From assembly GCF_024172165.1 (NCBI RefSeq), contig NZ_JAMZEB010000002.1, positions 3,307,501 to 3,371,500 on the forward strand: a stretch of DNA of 64,000 nt, read 5' to 3'. Shown here piece after piece: positions 17,161 through 25,053 of this stretch. Source of the DNA: Nonomuraea thailandensis (GTDB lineage: Bacteria > Actinomycetota > Actinomycetes > Streptosporangiales > Streptosporangiaceae). The stretch's first letter is position 1. Each line of letters opens with the position of its first letter. Position numbers and translations under genes: made by a program. The notes below the pieces were generated by a model that had not been told where the DNA came from, made no database searches, and worked only from the letters and a program-made list of their open reading frames with translations.

Positions 17161-18342
17161 GTGCCGACCACCCAGCGCCGCAGGCCCAGGGACCGCAAGG
17201 AGACGATCGCGCTCGTCGCCGCGGAGCTGTTCTGCGCCCGCGGCTACCACAACGTCGGCATCGAGGACATCGCCCAGGAGATCGGCGTCACCGGCCCGGC
17301 CATCTACCGGCACTTCCCGAACAAGCAGGCCGTGCTCGCCGCGGCCGTCAAGGAGCTGGGCCTGCGCTTCGCGGAGTGCGTGCGGTCCGGCGCGCACGAG
17401 GCCGCCCCCGCCGACCGGCTGCGCGCCGCCCTGCTGGCGCTGGTCCGCTACACCCTGGACAGGCGCGCCGTGGCGCGGCTCTACCAGTGGGAGGGACGCC
17501 ATCTCGACGCGGAGGGGCGGGCGGTGCTGGCCGCGCCGTTCGACGGCGCCGTGCGCACGCTGCGCGAGGAGTTGCTGCGGGCCCGCCCCGGGCTGATCAG
17601 ACAGGACGCCGCGCTCCTGATCGCCGCCACGCTGAGCGTGATCGCGAGCCCCGCCACGCACCGTGCGAGCCTGTCCAGGGGCAAGGCCGAGCGCACGCTC
17701 CTCGACTGCGTCGCCGTCCTCATCGACGCGGACCTGCCCGCGCCACCGCGGCAGGCGTCCCCGCGCAAGCAGGAGCCGGACGTGTTCGCCCTGCTGCCCC
17801 GCCGCGAGCGGCTGCTCGCCGAGGCGATCCGGCTGTTCCGCGAACGCGGCTACCACCAGGTGAGCATCTCCGACATCGGCCAGGCCGCCGGGATCAACGC
17901 CTCCAGCGTCTACACGCACTTCGCGAGCAAGGCCGAGCTGCTGGCCGCCGCCTACTACCGGGCCACCAGCCGCCTGGAGCACACCACGGCCGCGGCGCTC
18001 GCCGGCGCGGGCACGCCGGCCCAGGCCCTGGGCCGGCTGGTCGACGCCTATGTCGGGACCACCTTCGCCCAGGCCGACCTGGCCGCCGTCTACCTCTCCG
18101 AGAGCGAGAGCCTGCCCCCGGCCGACCTGCGGCGGCTACGCGCCGCCCAGCGGCGGCACGTCGACACCTGGACCGGCCTGGTCGCCCGGATCCGCCCGGG
18201 GGAGGGGGCGTCCGAGATCCGCTTCAGGACGCACGCGGCGCTGAACATCGTGAGCGACCTCGCCCGCTCCGGCGGCCCGTCGGCGACCGAGGCGCGCACC
18301 ACGGCGCTGCTCCGGCCGCTGCTGGGACTGCCCGCGCTGTGA
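17161..18342 (+). CDS. Tandem double TetR-family regulator
   Basis: A 393-residue protein holding two complete TetR units in one chain. The first helix-turn-helix is GIEDIAQEIGVTGPAIYRHF (about residues 33-52) and the second SISDIGQAAGINASSVYTHF (about 236-255), each followed by a ligand-domain-length helical stretch. Most TetR proteins are about 200 residues and dimerise; this fusion would form the equivalent of a dimer, or bind two sites. The GTG at 17161 appears leaderless. It is divergent from the acyl-CoA ligase/dehydrogenase operon, so control of fatty or isoprenoid acid oxidation is the likely job (inference). Confidence 0.88.
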   Translation: MPTTQRRRPRDRKETIALVAAELFCARGYHNVGIEDIAQEIGVTGPAIYRHFPNKQAVLAAAVKELGLRFAECVRSGAHEAAPADRLRAALLALVRYTLDRRAVARLYQWEGRHLDAEGRAVLAAPFDGAVRTLREELLRARPGLIRQDAALLIAATLSVIASPATHRASLSRGKAERTLLDCVAVLIDADLPAPPRQASPRKQEPDVFALLPRRERLLAEAIRLFRERGYHQVSISDIGQAAGINASSVYTHFASKAELLAAAYYRATSRLEHTTAAALAGAGTPAQALGRLVDAYVGTTFAQADLAAVYLSESESLPPADLRRLRAAQRRHVDTWTGLVARIRPGEGASEIRFRTHAALNIVSDLARSGGPSATEARTTALLRPLLGLPAL

Positions 18343-18426
18343 CGGGCGTGCTGTGACGGGCGCGCTGGGGCGGGCGCGCGGGGACGTCCGCGCTGGGGCG
18401 GGCGCGCTGGAGCGGGTGGCGGCGGA

Positions 18427-19197
18427 TCAGTCGTGGAGGGATCCGCCGCCGTCGATCGACCAGGTCTGGCCGTTGATCCACTCGGCGTCGTCCGACAGCA
18501 GGAACGCCGCCGCCGAGGCCAGGTCGGACGGCTTGCCCAGGCGCGGGGTGCGGATCGCGGCCAGCACGCCGGCCTTGAACTCCTCGCTCATCGTCGCCAG
18601 GCCGGTCTCCGACAGGACCAGGCCCGGGGAGACGCCGTTGCAGCGGATGCCCTCCTTGCCCCAGCGGGAGGCGACGTGCCGGGTCAGCGCGTTCACGCCC
18701 GCCTTGGACGCGGCGTAGGCGGGGCGCAGCGGCTCGCCGACGAACGCGGCGCTGGAGGAGGTGTTGACGATCGCCCCGCCGCCGTCGCGCAGCATCAGCG
18801 GGATGGCCGCGTGGCAGGTGCGGGCGTAGCCGAGCAGGTTGACCTCCAGGGTGCGCCGCCACACCTCCACGTCCATCTCCGACAGGTCGCCGTCGCGGCC
18901 GATCGTGGCCGGCGACAGGTCGGCGCCCACGTTGAACAGCCCGTCCACGCCGCCGAACTCGGCCACCGCCCGCTCGAACAGCGCCTCGACCGACGCCTCG
19001 TCGGACAGGTCGAACACGGCCGCGACCGCGGTGCCGCCGGCGGCGGTGATCCGCCCGGCGGTGGCCTCGGCGCCGTCGGCGTTGACGTCGCCGACCAGGA
19101 CGCGGCAGCCCTCCTCGGCCAGCCGCTCCGCGGTGGCGGCGCCGATGCCGGTGGCGCCGCCGGCCACGACGATCCTCTTGCCGTTCAGTCCTCGCAT
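18427..19197 (-). CDS. Short-chain dehydrogenase/reductase (SDR)
   Basis: A 256-residue classical SDR. The cofactor loop GGATGIGAA follows the first strand, GDVN after strand 2 carries the Asp that usually selects NAD(H), and the active site is NTSSS with YAASK. It ends with the usual INGQTWSIDGG segment. It oxidises or reduces a hydroxyl/keto group. The ATG at 19197 overlaps the TetR stop as ATGA; a longer open frame upstream is only the opposite reading of that gene. It is the last gene of a P450-TetR-SDR operon, suggesting that P450 hydroxylation is followed by dehydrogenation. Confidence 0.9.
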   Translation of the reverse strand: MRGLNGKRIVVAGGATGIGAATAERLAEEGCRVLVGDVNADGAEATAGRITAAGGTAVAAVFDLSDEASVEALFERAVAEFGGVDGLFNVGADLSPATIGRDGDLSEMDVEVWRRTLEVNLLGYARTCHAAIPLMLRDGGGAIVNTSSSAAFVGEPLRPAYAASKAGVNALTRHVASRWGKEGIRCNGVSPGLVLSETGLATMSEEFKAGVLAAIRTPRLGKPSDLASAAAFLLSDDAEWINGQTWSIDGGGSLHD

Positions 19198-19934
19198 CAG
19201 TGATCCGTTCTCGTGGGGGAGTGGGCCGGGCCCGGGGTGGAGGGGGCCAGCCAGAGGCCGGTCAGGGCGTCGACGAGGCCGGTCGCGGCGGCGTCCCAGG
19301 TGGTCCGCGCGGTCGGCTCGCCCTCGTTGAGCGCGCGCTCCCGCTCGGCCAGCGCGTGCACCAGCAGCAGGCGGCACATGTCGGCGCGCTCCTGGCGCAC
19401 CTGCTCGGGCAGGTCGGGCAGCAGGCGCAGCATGCCGTCGAGGGTGGCGCGCATGGACGGGGCGGCGGCGGACTCGTCGATGACGATCTGCCGCAGGGCG
19501 GGCACGGTGTTGATCTGCGCCATGCACTGGGCCCGCCGGCTCCGCACGCCGAGCGCGTCGAGGTGGTCGGTCGCCGGCCGGACCAGGCAGGACACCCAGT
19601 CGCGCAGGTCGCCGGAGCCGCCGATCACCTCCAGCAGCCGCAGCCGCCGCTCCTCCAGCTCCGCGGTGTAGCGGCGGACGAGCGCCCGCACCAGGCCGGC
19701 CTTGGTGCCGAAGTGGTAGCCGACGGCGAAGTGGTTGCCCTGCCCGGCCGCCTCGCTGATCTGGCGGTTGGACACCTCGCCGACGCCGTGCTCGGCGAAC
19801 AGGCGCTCGGCGGCGTCCAGGATGGCCTCGCGGGTCTCCTGTCCCCGCTCGGCCCTGGCAGCCGTGCCAGTGGTCGTGCCAGTGGTCGTGCCGGTGGTTG
19901 TGCCGGTGGTCGTGCCGGTTGCTGTGTTCACCAC
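19197..19934 (-). CDS. TetR-family regulator with repetitive N-terminal tail
   Basis: A 245-residue TetR protein. After a low-complexity tail of repeated TTGT (residues 5-24, from a 12-bp minisatellite) comes the DNA-binding domain with SNRQISEAAGQGNHFAVGYHF. The GTG at 19934 overlaps the end of the P450 gene by 7 bp; GTG at 19931 is equally possible. The gene lies inside the operon it probably controls, between P450 and SDR. A pair of similar 14-bp palindromes upstream of the P450 gene is the likely operator. The ligand is unknown. Confidence 0.88.
   Translation of the reverse strand: MVNTATGTTTGTTTGTTTGTTTGTAARAERGQETREAILDAAERLFAEHGVGEVSNRQISEAAGQGNHFAVGYHFGTKAGLVRALVRRYTAELEERRLRLLEVIGGSGDLRDWVSCLVRPATDHLDALGVRSRRAQCMAQINTVPALRQIVIDESAAAPSMRATLDGMLRLLPDLPEQVRQERADMCRLLLVHALAERERALNEGEPTARTTWDAAATGLVDALTGLWLAPSTPGPAHSPTRTDH
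19864..19920. repeat. 12-bp in-frame minisatellite in the tetR gene
   Basis: Nearly five copies of a GTGCCRGTGGTY unit (plus-strand reading) encode the Thr/Gly N-terminal tail of the TetR protein. Later units share a G change, showing ordered expansion. Confidence 0.85.
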
Positions 19935-21130
19935 CGGACCGGGACCCGCTCCAGCCCGCCCACGATCAGGCCCTCACGGCGCCGCAGCTCGTCGGCGGGG
20001 ACGGCCAGCTCCAGCCCGGGCAGCTTGTCGAGCAGCACCTTCAGCACGGTCTGCAGCTCGGTGCGGGCCAGCGCCTGGCCGATGCAGGAGTGCGGGCCGG
20101 CGCCGAAGGCCAGGTGCGGGTTGGGCGAGCGGTCCAGGCGCATCTCGCCGGCCTGCTCGAACTGCCGCTCGTCGCGGTTGGCCGAGGCCATGCTGCAGAT
20201 CACGGTGGTGCCGCCCGGCAGCTTCTCGCCCGCGACCTCGACCTCCTCGCTGAGGTAGCGGGGCATGCCGAAGCCGGGGTTGGCGTCGAAGCGCAGCGCC
20301 TCCTCCGCCGCCGTACGGATCAGCGAGCGGTCGGCCAGCAGCGCCTCCCACCGCGTACGGTCGGCCAGCAGCATCGCCACCATCTTGCCGATCATGTTGG
20401 CGGTGGTCTCGTGCCCGGCCACCAGCAGGCCCTTGGCGGTGCCCAGCATGAGCTGCTCGGTCAGCCGCCCGTCCAGGCCCTCCACCATCGCCAGCAGCTC
20501 GCTGACCAGGTCGTCGCCCGGCACGGCCCGCTTGGCCGCCACCAGCGCGACGAGGTAGCCGTCGAACTCGGCCTGGGCGGCGTCGATCTCCTCCTGGCCG
20601 AACCTCGTCATGCTCAGCATGGTGTCCGACCAGTACGCGAACTTCTCGCGATCGGAGTCGGGCACCCCGAGCAGGTCGCAGATCGCCCACACCGGCAGCG
20701 GGAAGCCCACGTGGGCCACCAGGTCGGCGGGCGCCCCCTCGGCCGTCATCCGCTCGGCCAGCTCCGCCGCCATGGCCTCGATCCTCGGCTGCATCGCCAT
20801 GACCCGCTTGGCCGTGAACGCCTTGCCCACGAGCTGCCGCCAGGCCCGGTGCTCCTCACCGCTCATGCTGCTGCCGCCGCTGCCGAACACGCCGCCGGAC
20901 TCGTTGGCGGTCACCCGGGCGGCGTCCGGCGCGTCGAGCTGGCGGGTGAAGCGCGGGTCGGACAGGACCTGCTTGACGTCGTCGTAGCGGGTCAGCAGCA
21001 GCGCCTGGTCGCCGCTGGCCAGCCGGATCGGGGCGATCGGGCAGCCGCCGCGCAGGTCGGCCCACTCCTGCGGGGGCTCCAGCGCGGTGGGGTTGGCGAA
21101 CGGGTAGTGCGGAACCTGCTCGACGGTCAC
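19928..21130 (-). CDS. Cytochrome P450 monooxygenase
   Basis: A P450 of about 400 residues. The I-helix is AGHETT, the ExxR is EEALR and the heme loop is FGAGPHSCIG; the meander and C-helix segment HRAWRQLVGKAF are also normal. The frame extends to 21160, but GTG at 21130 lies just after CTGGAGG and fits the usual P450 start. It is first in a P450-TetR-SDR operon. No ferredoxin is encoded beside it. The architecture is that of the soluble bacterial families used in secondary metabolism and xenobiotic oxidation. The substrate cannot be assigned; a QueD-like flavonol dioxygenase gene lies directly upstream on the same strand. Confidence 0.92.
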   Translation of the reverse strand: MTVEQVPHYPFANPTALEPPQEWADLRGGCPIAPIRLASGDQALLLTRYDDVKQVLSDPRFTRQLDAPDAARVTANESGGVFGSGGSSMSGEEHRAWRQLVGKAFTAKRVMAMQPRIEAMAAELAERMTAEGAPADLVAHVGFPLPVWAICDLLGVPDSDREKFAYWSDTMLSMTRFGQEEIDAAQAEFDGYLVALVAAKRAVPGDDLVSELLAMVEGLDGRLTEQLMLGTAKGLLVAGHETTANMIGKMVAMLLADRTRWEALLADRSLIRTAAEEALRFDANPGFGMPRYLSEEVEVAGEKLPGGTTVICSMASANRDERQFEQAGEMRLDRSPNPHLAFGAGPHSCIGQALARTELQTVLKVLLDKLPGLELAVPADELRRREGLIVGGLERVPVRW

Positions 21131-21162
21131 GTGGCCTCCAGAGAAGTAGATTGCGCACATCT

Positions 21163-21194
21163 AAGCCAACCCGCTTAATTAAGTCAACCGACTT
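21163..21194. promoter_or_regulatory. Duplicated 14-bp palindromic operator upstream of the P450 operon
   Basis: AAGCCAACCCGCTT (21163-21176) and AAGTCAACCGACTT (21181-21194) are two versions of one palindromic site, with starts 18 bp apart and joined by AATT. The second has perfect AAGTC/GACTT arms. They lie 33-64 bp upstream of the P450 start, a good place for the operon's own TetR protein to bind. Confidence 0.6.
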
Positions 21195-21261
21195 GACCTT
21201 CTGCGGGCCGGGCGGGGGCGGTGGCCGTGGCCGGGGCGGCGGCGCCCCGGCCCCCCGGCGG

Positions 21262-21816
21262 TCACACGCGCCACTCGTGATCGGGCAGGAAGCGCACGTC
21301 GTAGCGCTGCGGCACGGTGCCGAACCTGTCGGGCGCCGGCACGTACGGCGCGGCGGGCAGGCCGAGCTCGTCGGTGGGCGTGCCGAGCGACTCGAAGAAG
21401 CGCTCGAACGTGCCCCCCGGCCTGGCCGCCACGCCGACGATCTGGCTGTGGTGGCGCTCGATGCGGTAGGCGTGCGGGCAGTTCCTCGGCACGAACCCGA
21501 AGTCGCCCGAGGTCAGCAGCTTCTCCTGCTGCCGCCCTTCCAGGTCCTCGACGAACAGCCGCACCGCGCCCTGGGTGACGAAGAACACCTCGTACGTGTC
21601 CGCGTGCAGGTGCGCGGGGATGATCTTGCCCTTGGGGCCCTCGCAGGTGAAGAAGTTGAAGGTGTTCCCGGTCTGCTCGCCGCCCGCGTAGACCGTGATC
21701 AGGTCGCCGAACAGGTGGGCCCGGTCGCCCATGCCCTTCTCGACGAAGTACGGCGTGCCGGCGTCCGGCGGGAGGTGGGAGCGGGTGCGGTACCGAGTGG
21801 CGTACTCCATGGTCAT
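21262..21816 (-). CDS. queD: Quercetin 2,3-dioxygenase, monocupin QueD type
   Basis: A 184-residue single-cupin protein. The metal site is HLHADTYE (two His and Glu) with a later His in NCPHAYR, the 3His-1Glu set of quercetinases. Length and the segments EYATRYRT, GDRAHLFGDLITVYAGGEQT and ERFFESLGTP closely match, as far as I recall, the Ni-dependent QueD of Streptomyces sp. FLA. The enzyme opens the flavonol C ring with O2, releasing CO and a depside. The true start is the ATG at 21816, preceded by GGAGG; the longer open frame upstream is not coding. It stands alone, with 131 bp before the P450 gene on the same strand. Confidence 0.88.
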   Translation of the reverse strand: MTMEYATRYRTRSHLPPDAGTPYFVEKGMGDRAHLFGDLITVYAGGEQTGNTFNFFTCEGPKGKIIPAHLHADTYEVFFVTQGAVRLFVEDLEGRQQEKLLTSGDFGFVPRNCPHAYRIERHHSQIVGVAARPGGTFERFFESLGTPTDELGLPAAPYVPAPDRFGTVPQRYDVRFLPDHEWRV

Positions 21817-22116
21817 GCGGGAGACCTCCAGGTGGGACGGTCTTGTCACGCTACCGCCGGCGCGACGCGGGGCTCGTGAAGCAGGCGCCCGGCCCGTCCC
21901 CGGCCTGTCTCCGGCCCGGGCCCGGCTGCGGGCGGCGGGGCGCACCAACCTGCGTGCGGCGCTGGAAAACGCCCTGGGGGGAAACGCCGCTCGTGACCGC
22001 TCCGCCCGGTGGGGAAATGCCGGAAACGATCAATTGAAAGGGACGAGGAACTTTTTCCCGATAGTTAGGATTCAGCGGAAGACCGGAAGAGAAACCCCTG
22101 GGGCGGGAGCGCACTT
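21817..22116. promoter_or_regulatory. Divergent intergenic region between queD and the herA operon
   Basis: A 300-bp gap without a gene. The left two thirds is GC-rich and featureless. The part from about 22015 to 22085 is clearly AT-richer, with TTGAAA at 22034 and TAGGAT at 22066; the 26-bp spacing is too long for one promoter, so no precise promoter is called. GGGAG precedes the herA GTG at 7-base spacing. Confidence 0.4.
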
Positions 22117-23889
22117 GTGATCGAAAAGGCGGAGGCGGTGGCTGAAGGGGCCGCCGCGTCGGGAGACGCGATCGGCCGGGTCCTCGGCACGCAGGCCGCC
22201 TCGCCTCTGTCGTTCTGGGTGGGCCTGGAGCCCGGCCGCGTCGTGCAGCTCGACGACGTCGTGGTGACCAGGCGCGACACGCCCGGCTTCGGGCCGGTGC
22301 TGGTCGCGGGGGTGGTCTCGGCGGTCGAGGCCAGGCACGAGGGGGCCGCGTTCGACTCCGACGTGTTCCTCATCGCCGACGGCGCGCTGCCCGCCGCCGT
22401 CGTCGAGTGCGCCGAGGTGCGCGTCACCAGGGTGGAGCCGGAGGTGTTCGTCCCGCCGCTACCCGGCGCGCCGGCCTACCGCGCGCAGGCCGGCGACCGC
22501 GACCAGGCGCTCTATTTCGACGTCATGGACCGTCGCGTCCCCATGGGGCTGGGCCGCGACGGCCGGCCGATGTACGTGAATTTCGATTTCCTCGACGGCA
22601 CCCGCGGCGCGCACGTGTCGATCTCCGGCGTTTCCGGAGTGGCGACGAAGACGTCGTTCGCCACATTCCTGCTGTATTCCATTTTCAACTCCGGAGTGCT
22701 GGGCGCGGAGGCCGCCAACACCAAAGCGCTGATCTTCTCCGTCAAAGGCGAGGACCTGCTCTTCCTCGATCACGCCAACACGCGTTTCGACGCCGCCGCC
22801 CGCGACCGCTACGACCTGCTCGGCCTGCCCGCGGCCCCCTTCGGCAGCGTCCACGTGTTCGCCCCGCCGCGGCCCGGCGACCCCAACGGCGTGCCCGACG
22901 TCCAGGCCAGGACCCGGGCGGTCAGCGCCTACTACTGGACGCTGGCGGAGTTCTGCGCCGAGGAGTTGCTGCGGTTCGTCTTCACCGACGCCGACGACGA
23001 GCGGGCCCAGTACTCGCTGGTGGTCGGCCAGGTGGCGGCCCGCCTGCAGTCCTGGGCCGAGCCGGCCGGCGTAGGCGGCGCGGTCCGCGTGCGCCGCCCC
23101 GACGGCGAGGCGGGCCCGGTCTGCCGCACGTTCGGCGACCTGGTCGACTTCGTCGCCGGGCAGCTCTCCGACGAGGGCACCCGCGCCGCGTGGACGGGCG
23201 CGCCGACCCCGCTCGGCACCGTGAACGCGTTCCTGCGGCGGCTGCGCAGCGCCGTGCGTCCCCTGTCGCCGATCGTCCGCGGCGACCTGCCCGGCGGCAG
23301 GCCGCACTCGATCGGCACCTCCGACGCCCAAGTGTCCATCGTGGACCTGCACAACCTGCCCGAGCGGGCCCAGCGGTTCGTCGTCGGCGTGACGCTGCGC
23401 GGCGAGTTCTCCCGCAAGGAGAGCGCCGGCACCGCCAGGCCGCTGCTGTTCGTGGTGCTGGACGAGCTGAACAAGTACGCGCCCCGCGAGGGCGAGTCGC
23501 CCATCAAGGAGATCCTGCTCGACGTGGCCGAGCGCGGCCGGTCCCTGGGCGTGATCCTCATCGGCGCCCAGCAGACGGCCTCCGAGGTCGAGCGCCGCAT
23601 CGTGGCCAACAGCGCCGTCCGCGTCGCCGGCCGCCTCGACCCCGCCGAGGCCACCCGCCCCGAGTACGGCTGGCTCCCCGCCACCGCCAGGGAACGTGCC
23701 ACGATCGCCCGGCCGGGCACGATGTTCGTGGCCCAGCCGGAGATCCCCGTGCCGCTCGCCGTCACCTTCCCCTTCCCCGCCTGGGCCACCCGCCCGGCCG
23801 AGGCGGCGCAGCCGCCCGCCACCGTCACACGCGGCCCGGACCCCTTCACCGGTCTCCCCGGCGCCGACGACGACATCCCTCCCTTTTGA
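22117..23889 (+). CDS. herA: HerA-type hexameric DNA-translocating ATPase
   Basis: A 590-residue HerA/FtsK-superfamily ATPase. It has an N-terminal beta-barrel-like (HAS) segment in the first 130 residues, a Walker A ISGVSGVATKT (K178), Walker B LLFVVLDE (D449-E450), and late motifs GAQQTASEVERRI and NSAVRVAGRLD typical of HerA. In archaea HerA forms a ring that pumps DNA into the NurA nuclease during resection of double-strand breaks, working with Mre11-Rad50. The next three genes encode exactly those partners, so this is strong context support. It starts at GTG 22117 after GGGAG. Confidence 0.87.
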   Translation: MIEKAEAVAEGAAASGDAIGRVLGTQAASPLSFWVGLEPGRVVQLDDVVVTRRDTPGFGPVLVAGVVSAVEARHEGAAFDSDVFLIADGALPAAVVECAEVRVTRVEPEVFVPPLPGAPAYRAQAGDRDQALYFDVMDRRVPMGLGRDGRPMYVNFDFLDGTRGAHVSISGVSGVATKTSFATFLLYSIFNSGVLGAEAANTKALIFSVKGEDLLFLDHANTRFDAAARDRYDLLGLPAAPFGSVHVFAPPRPGDPNGVPDVQARTRAVSAYYWTLAEFCAEELLRFVFTDADDERAQYSLVVGQVAARLQSWAEPAGVGGAVRVRRPDGEAGPVCRTFGDLVDFVAGQLSDEGTRAAWTGAPTPLGTVNAFLRRLRSAVRPLSPIVRGDLPGGRPHSIGTSDAQVSIVDLHNLPERAQRFVVGVTLRGEFSRKESAGTARPLLFVVLDELNKYAPREGESPIKEILLDVAERGRSLGVILIGAQQTASEVERRIVANSAVRVAGRLDPAEATRPEYGWLPATARERATIARPGTMFVAQPEIPVPLAVTFPFPAWATRPAEAAQPPATVTRGPDPFTGLPGADDDIPPF

Positions 23890-23901
23890 GGACGCTTCCC
23901 C

Positions 23902-25053
23902 ATGAAGATCCTGCACACCGCCGACTGGCACGTCGGCAAGGTACTGAAGGGCCGCTCCCGCACCGACGAGCACCGCGCGGTGCTGAGCGAGCTCGTCGCG
24001 CTGGCCCGCGAGGAGGACGTGGACGCCGTCATCGTCGCGGGTGACCTCTTCGACACCTCCGCCCCCACACCCGAGGCGCAGGCGCTGGTGCTGAACGCGG
24101 TGCTCGCGCTGCGCGAGGGCGGCCGCGACGTCGTGGTGCTGGCGGGCAACCACGACAACCCGCAGCTCCTGGAGGTGTACCGGCCGATACTCGGCAGGCT
24201 GGGCATCCACGCCGTCGGCACCTTCCGCCGCCCCGACCAGGGCGGCACGCTCTCCTTCACGGCCCGCTCGGGCGAGCCGGTGCGGCTGGCCGCGCTGCCG
24301 TTCCTGTCGCACCGGTACGTCGTGCGCGCCGCCGACGTGCTCGCCGGCACCCCCGCCGAGCACAACCGCGACTACGCCGCCCGCGTCGCCGAGCTCGTCC
24401 AGGCACTGACCGCCGGCTTCGAGGCCGGCACCGTCAACCTCGTCACCACCCACGGCACGCTCCCGAGCGGCCGGTTCGGCGGCGGCGAGCGCCGCGCCCA
24501 GTCGATCTTCTCCTACTACTTCGAGCCCACCGCGTTCCCCGCCACCACCCAGTACGCCGCGCTCGGCCACCTGCACCGGCGCCAGCAGATCCCCGGCCCC
24601 TGCCCGATCTGGTACAGCGGCTCGCCCCTCGCCGTCGACTTCGGCGAGGAGGACAACACGCCGGGCGCGCTGCTCGTCACCGTCGAGCCCGGCCGCCCGG
24701 CCGTGGTGCGCGAGGCGCCGATCTCCTCCGCCCGCGGCCTGGCCACCAGGACGGGCACGCTGGAGGAGCTGGAGGCCATGGCCGCCGATCTCACCGAGAC
24801 CTGGCTGCGGGTGATCGTGGCGGAGAAGCCCCGGCCCGGGCTGGCCGAGACCGTGCGCGAGATCCTGCCCACGGCGCTGGAGGTGAGCGTGCACGAGCGC
24901 TTCCAGCCCGTACGCGACCCGCGCGCCACCCCGGCCTCCGGCGCGGCGCGGGGGCCACGCGAGCTGTTCCGCGACTACCTGTCCGGCGCCGGACGCGACA
25001 ACGACCAGGTCGCCGCCCTGTTCGACCGGCTCCACGAGGAGGTCACCGGCTGA
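23902..25053 (+). CDS. sbcD: Exonuclease subunit SbcD / Mre11-like
   Basis: A 383-residue calcineurin-like nuclease. All Mre11 phosphoesterase motifs are visible: DWHVGK (start), AGDLFD, GNHDNP, TTHG and GHLHRR. With SbcC it forms the ATP-dependent complex that trims hairpins and protein-blocked DNA ends. It starts 12 bp after herA and its stop overlaps the sbcC ATG (TGATG), so the four genes form one transcript. The C-terminal 70 residues form the usual SbcC-binding tail. Confidence 0.94.
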   Translation: MKILHTADWHVGKVLKGRSRTDEHRAVLSELVALAREEDVDAVIVAGDLFDTSAPTPEAQALVLNAVLALREGGRDVVVLAGNHDNPQLLEVYRPILGRLGIHAVGTFRRPDQGGTLSFTARSGEPVRLAALPFLSHRYVVRAADVLAGTPAEHNRDYAARVAELVQALTAGFEAGTVNLVTTHGTLPSGRFGGGERRAQSIFSYYFEPTAFPATTQYAALGHLHRRQQIPGPCPIWYSGSPLAVDFGEEDNTPGALLVTVEPGRPAVVREAPISSARGLATRTGTLEELEAMAADLTETWLRVIVAEKPRPGLAETVREILPTALEVSVHERFQPVRDPRATPASGAARGPRELFRDYLSGAGRDNDQVAALFDRLHEEVTG

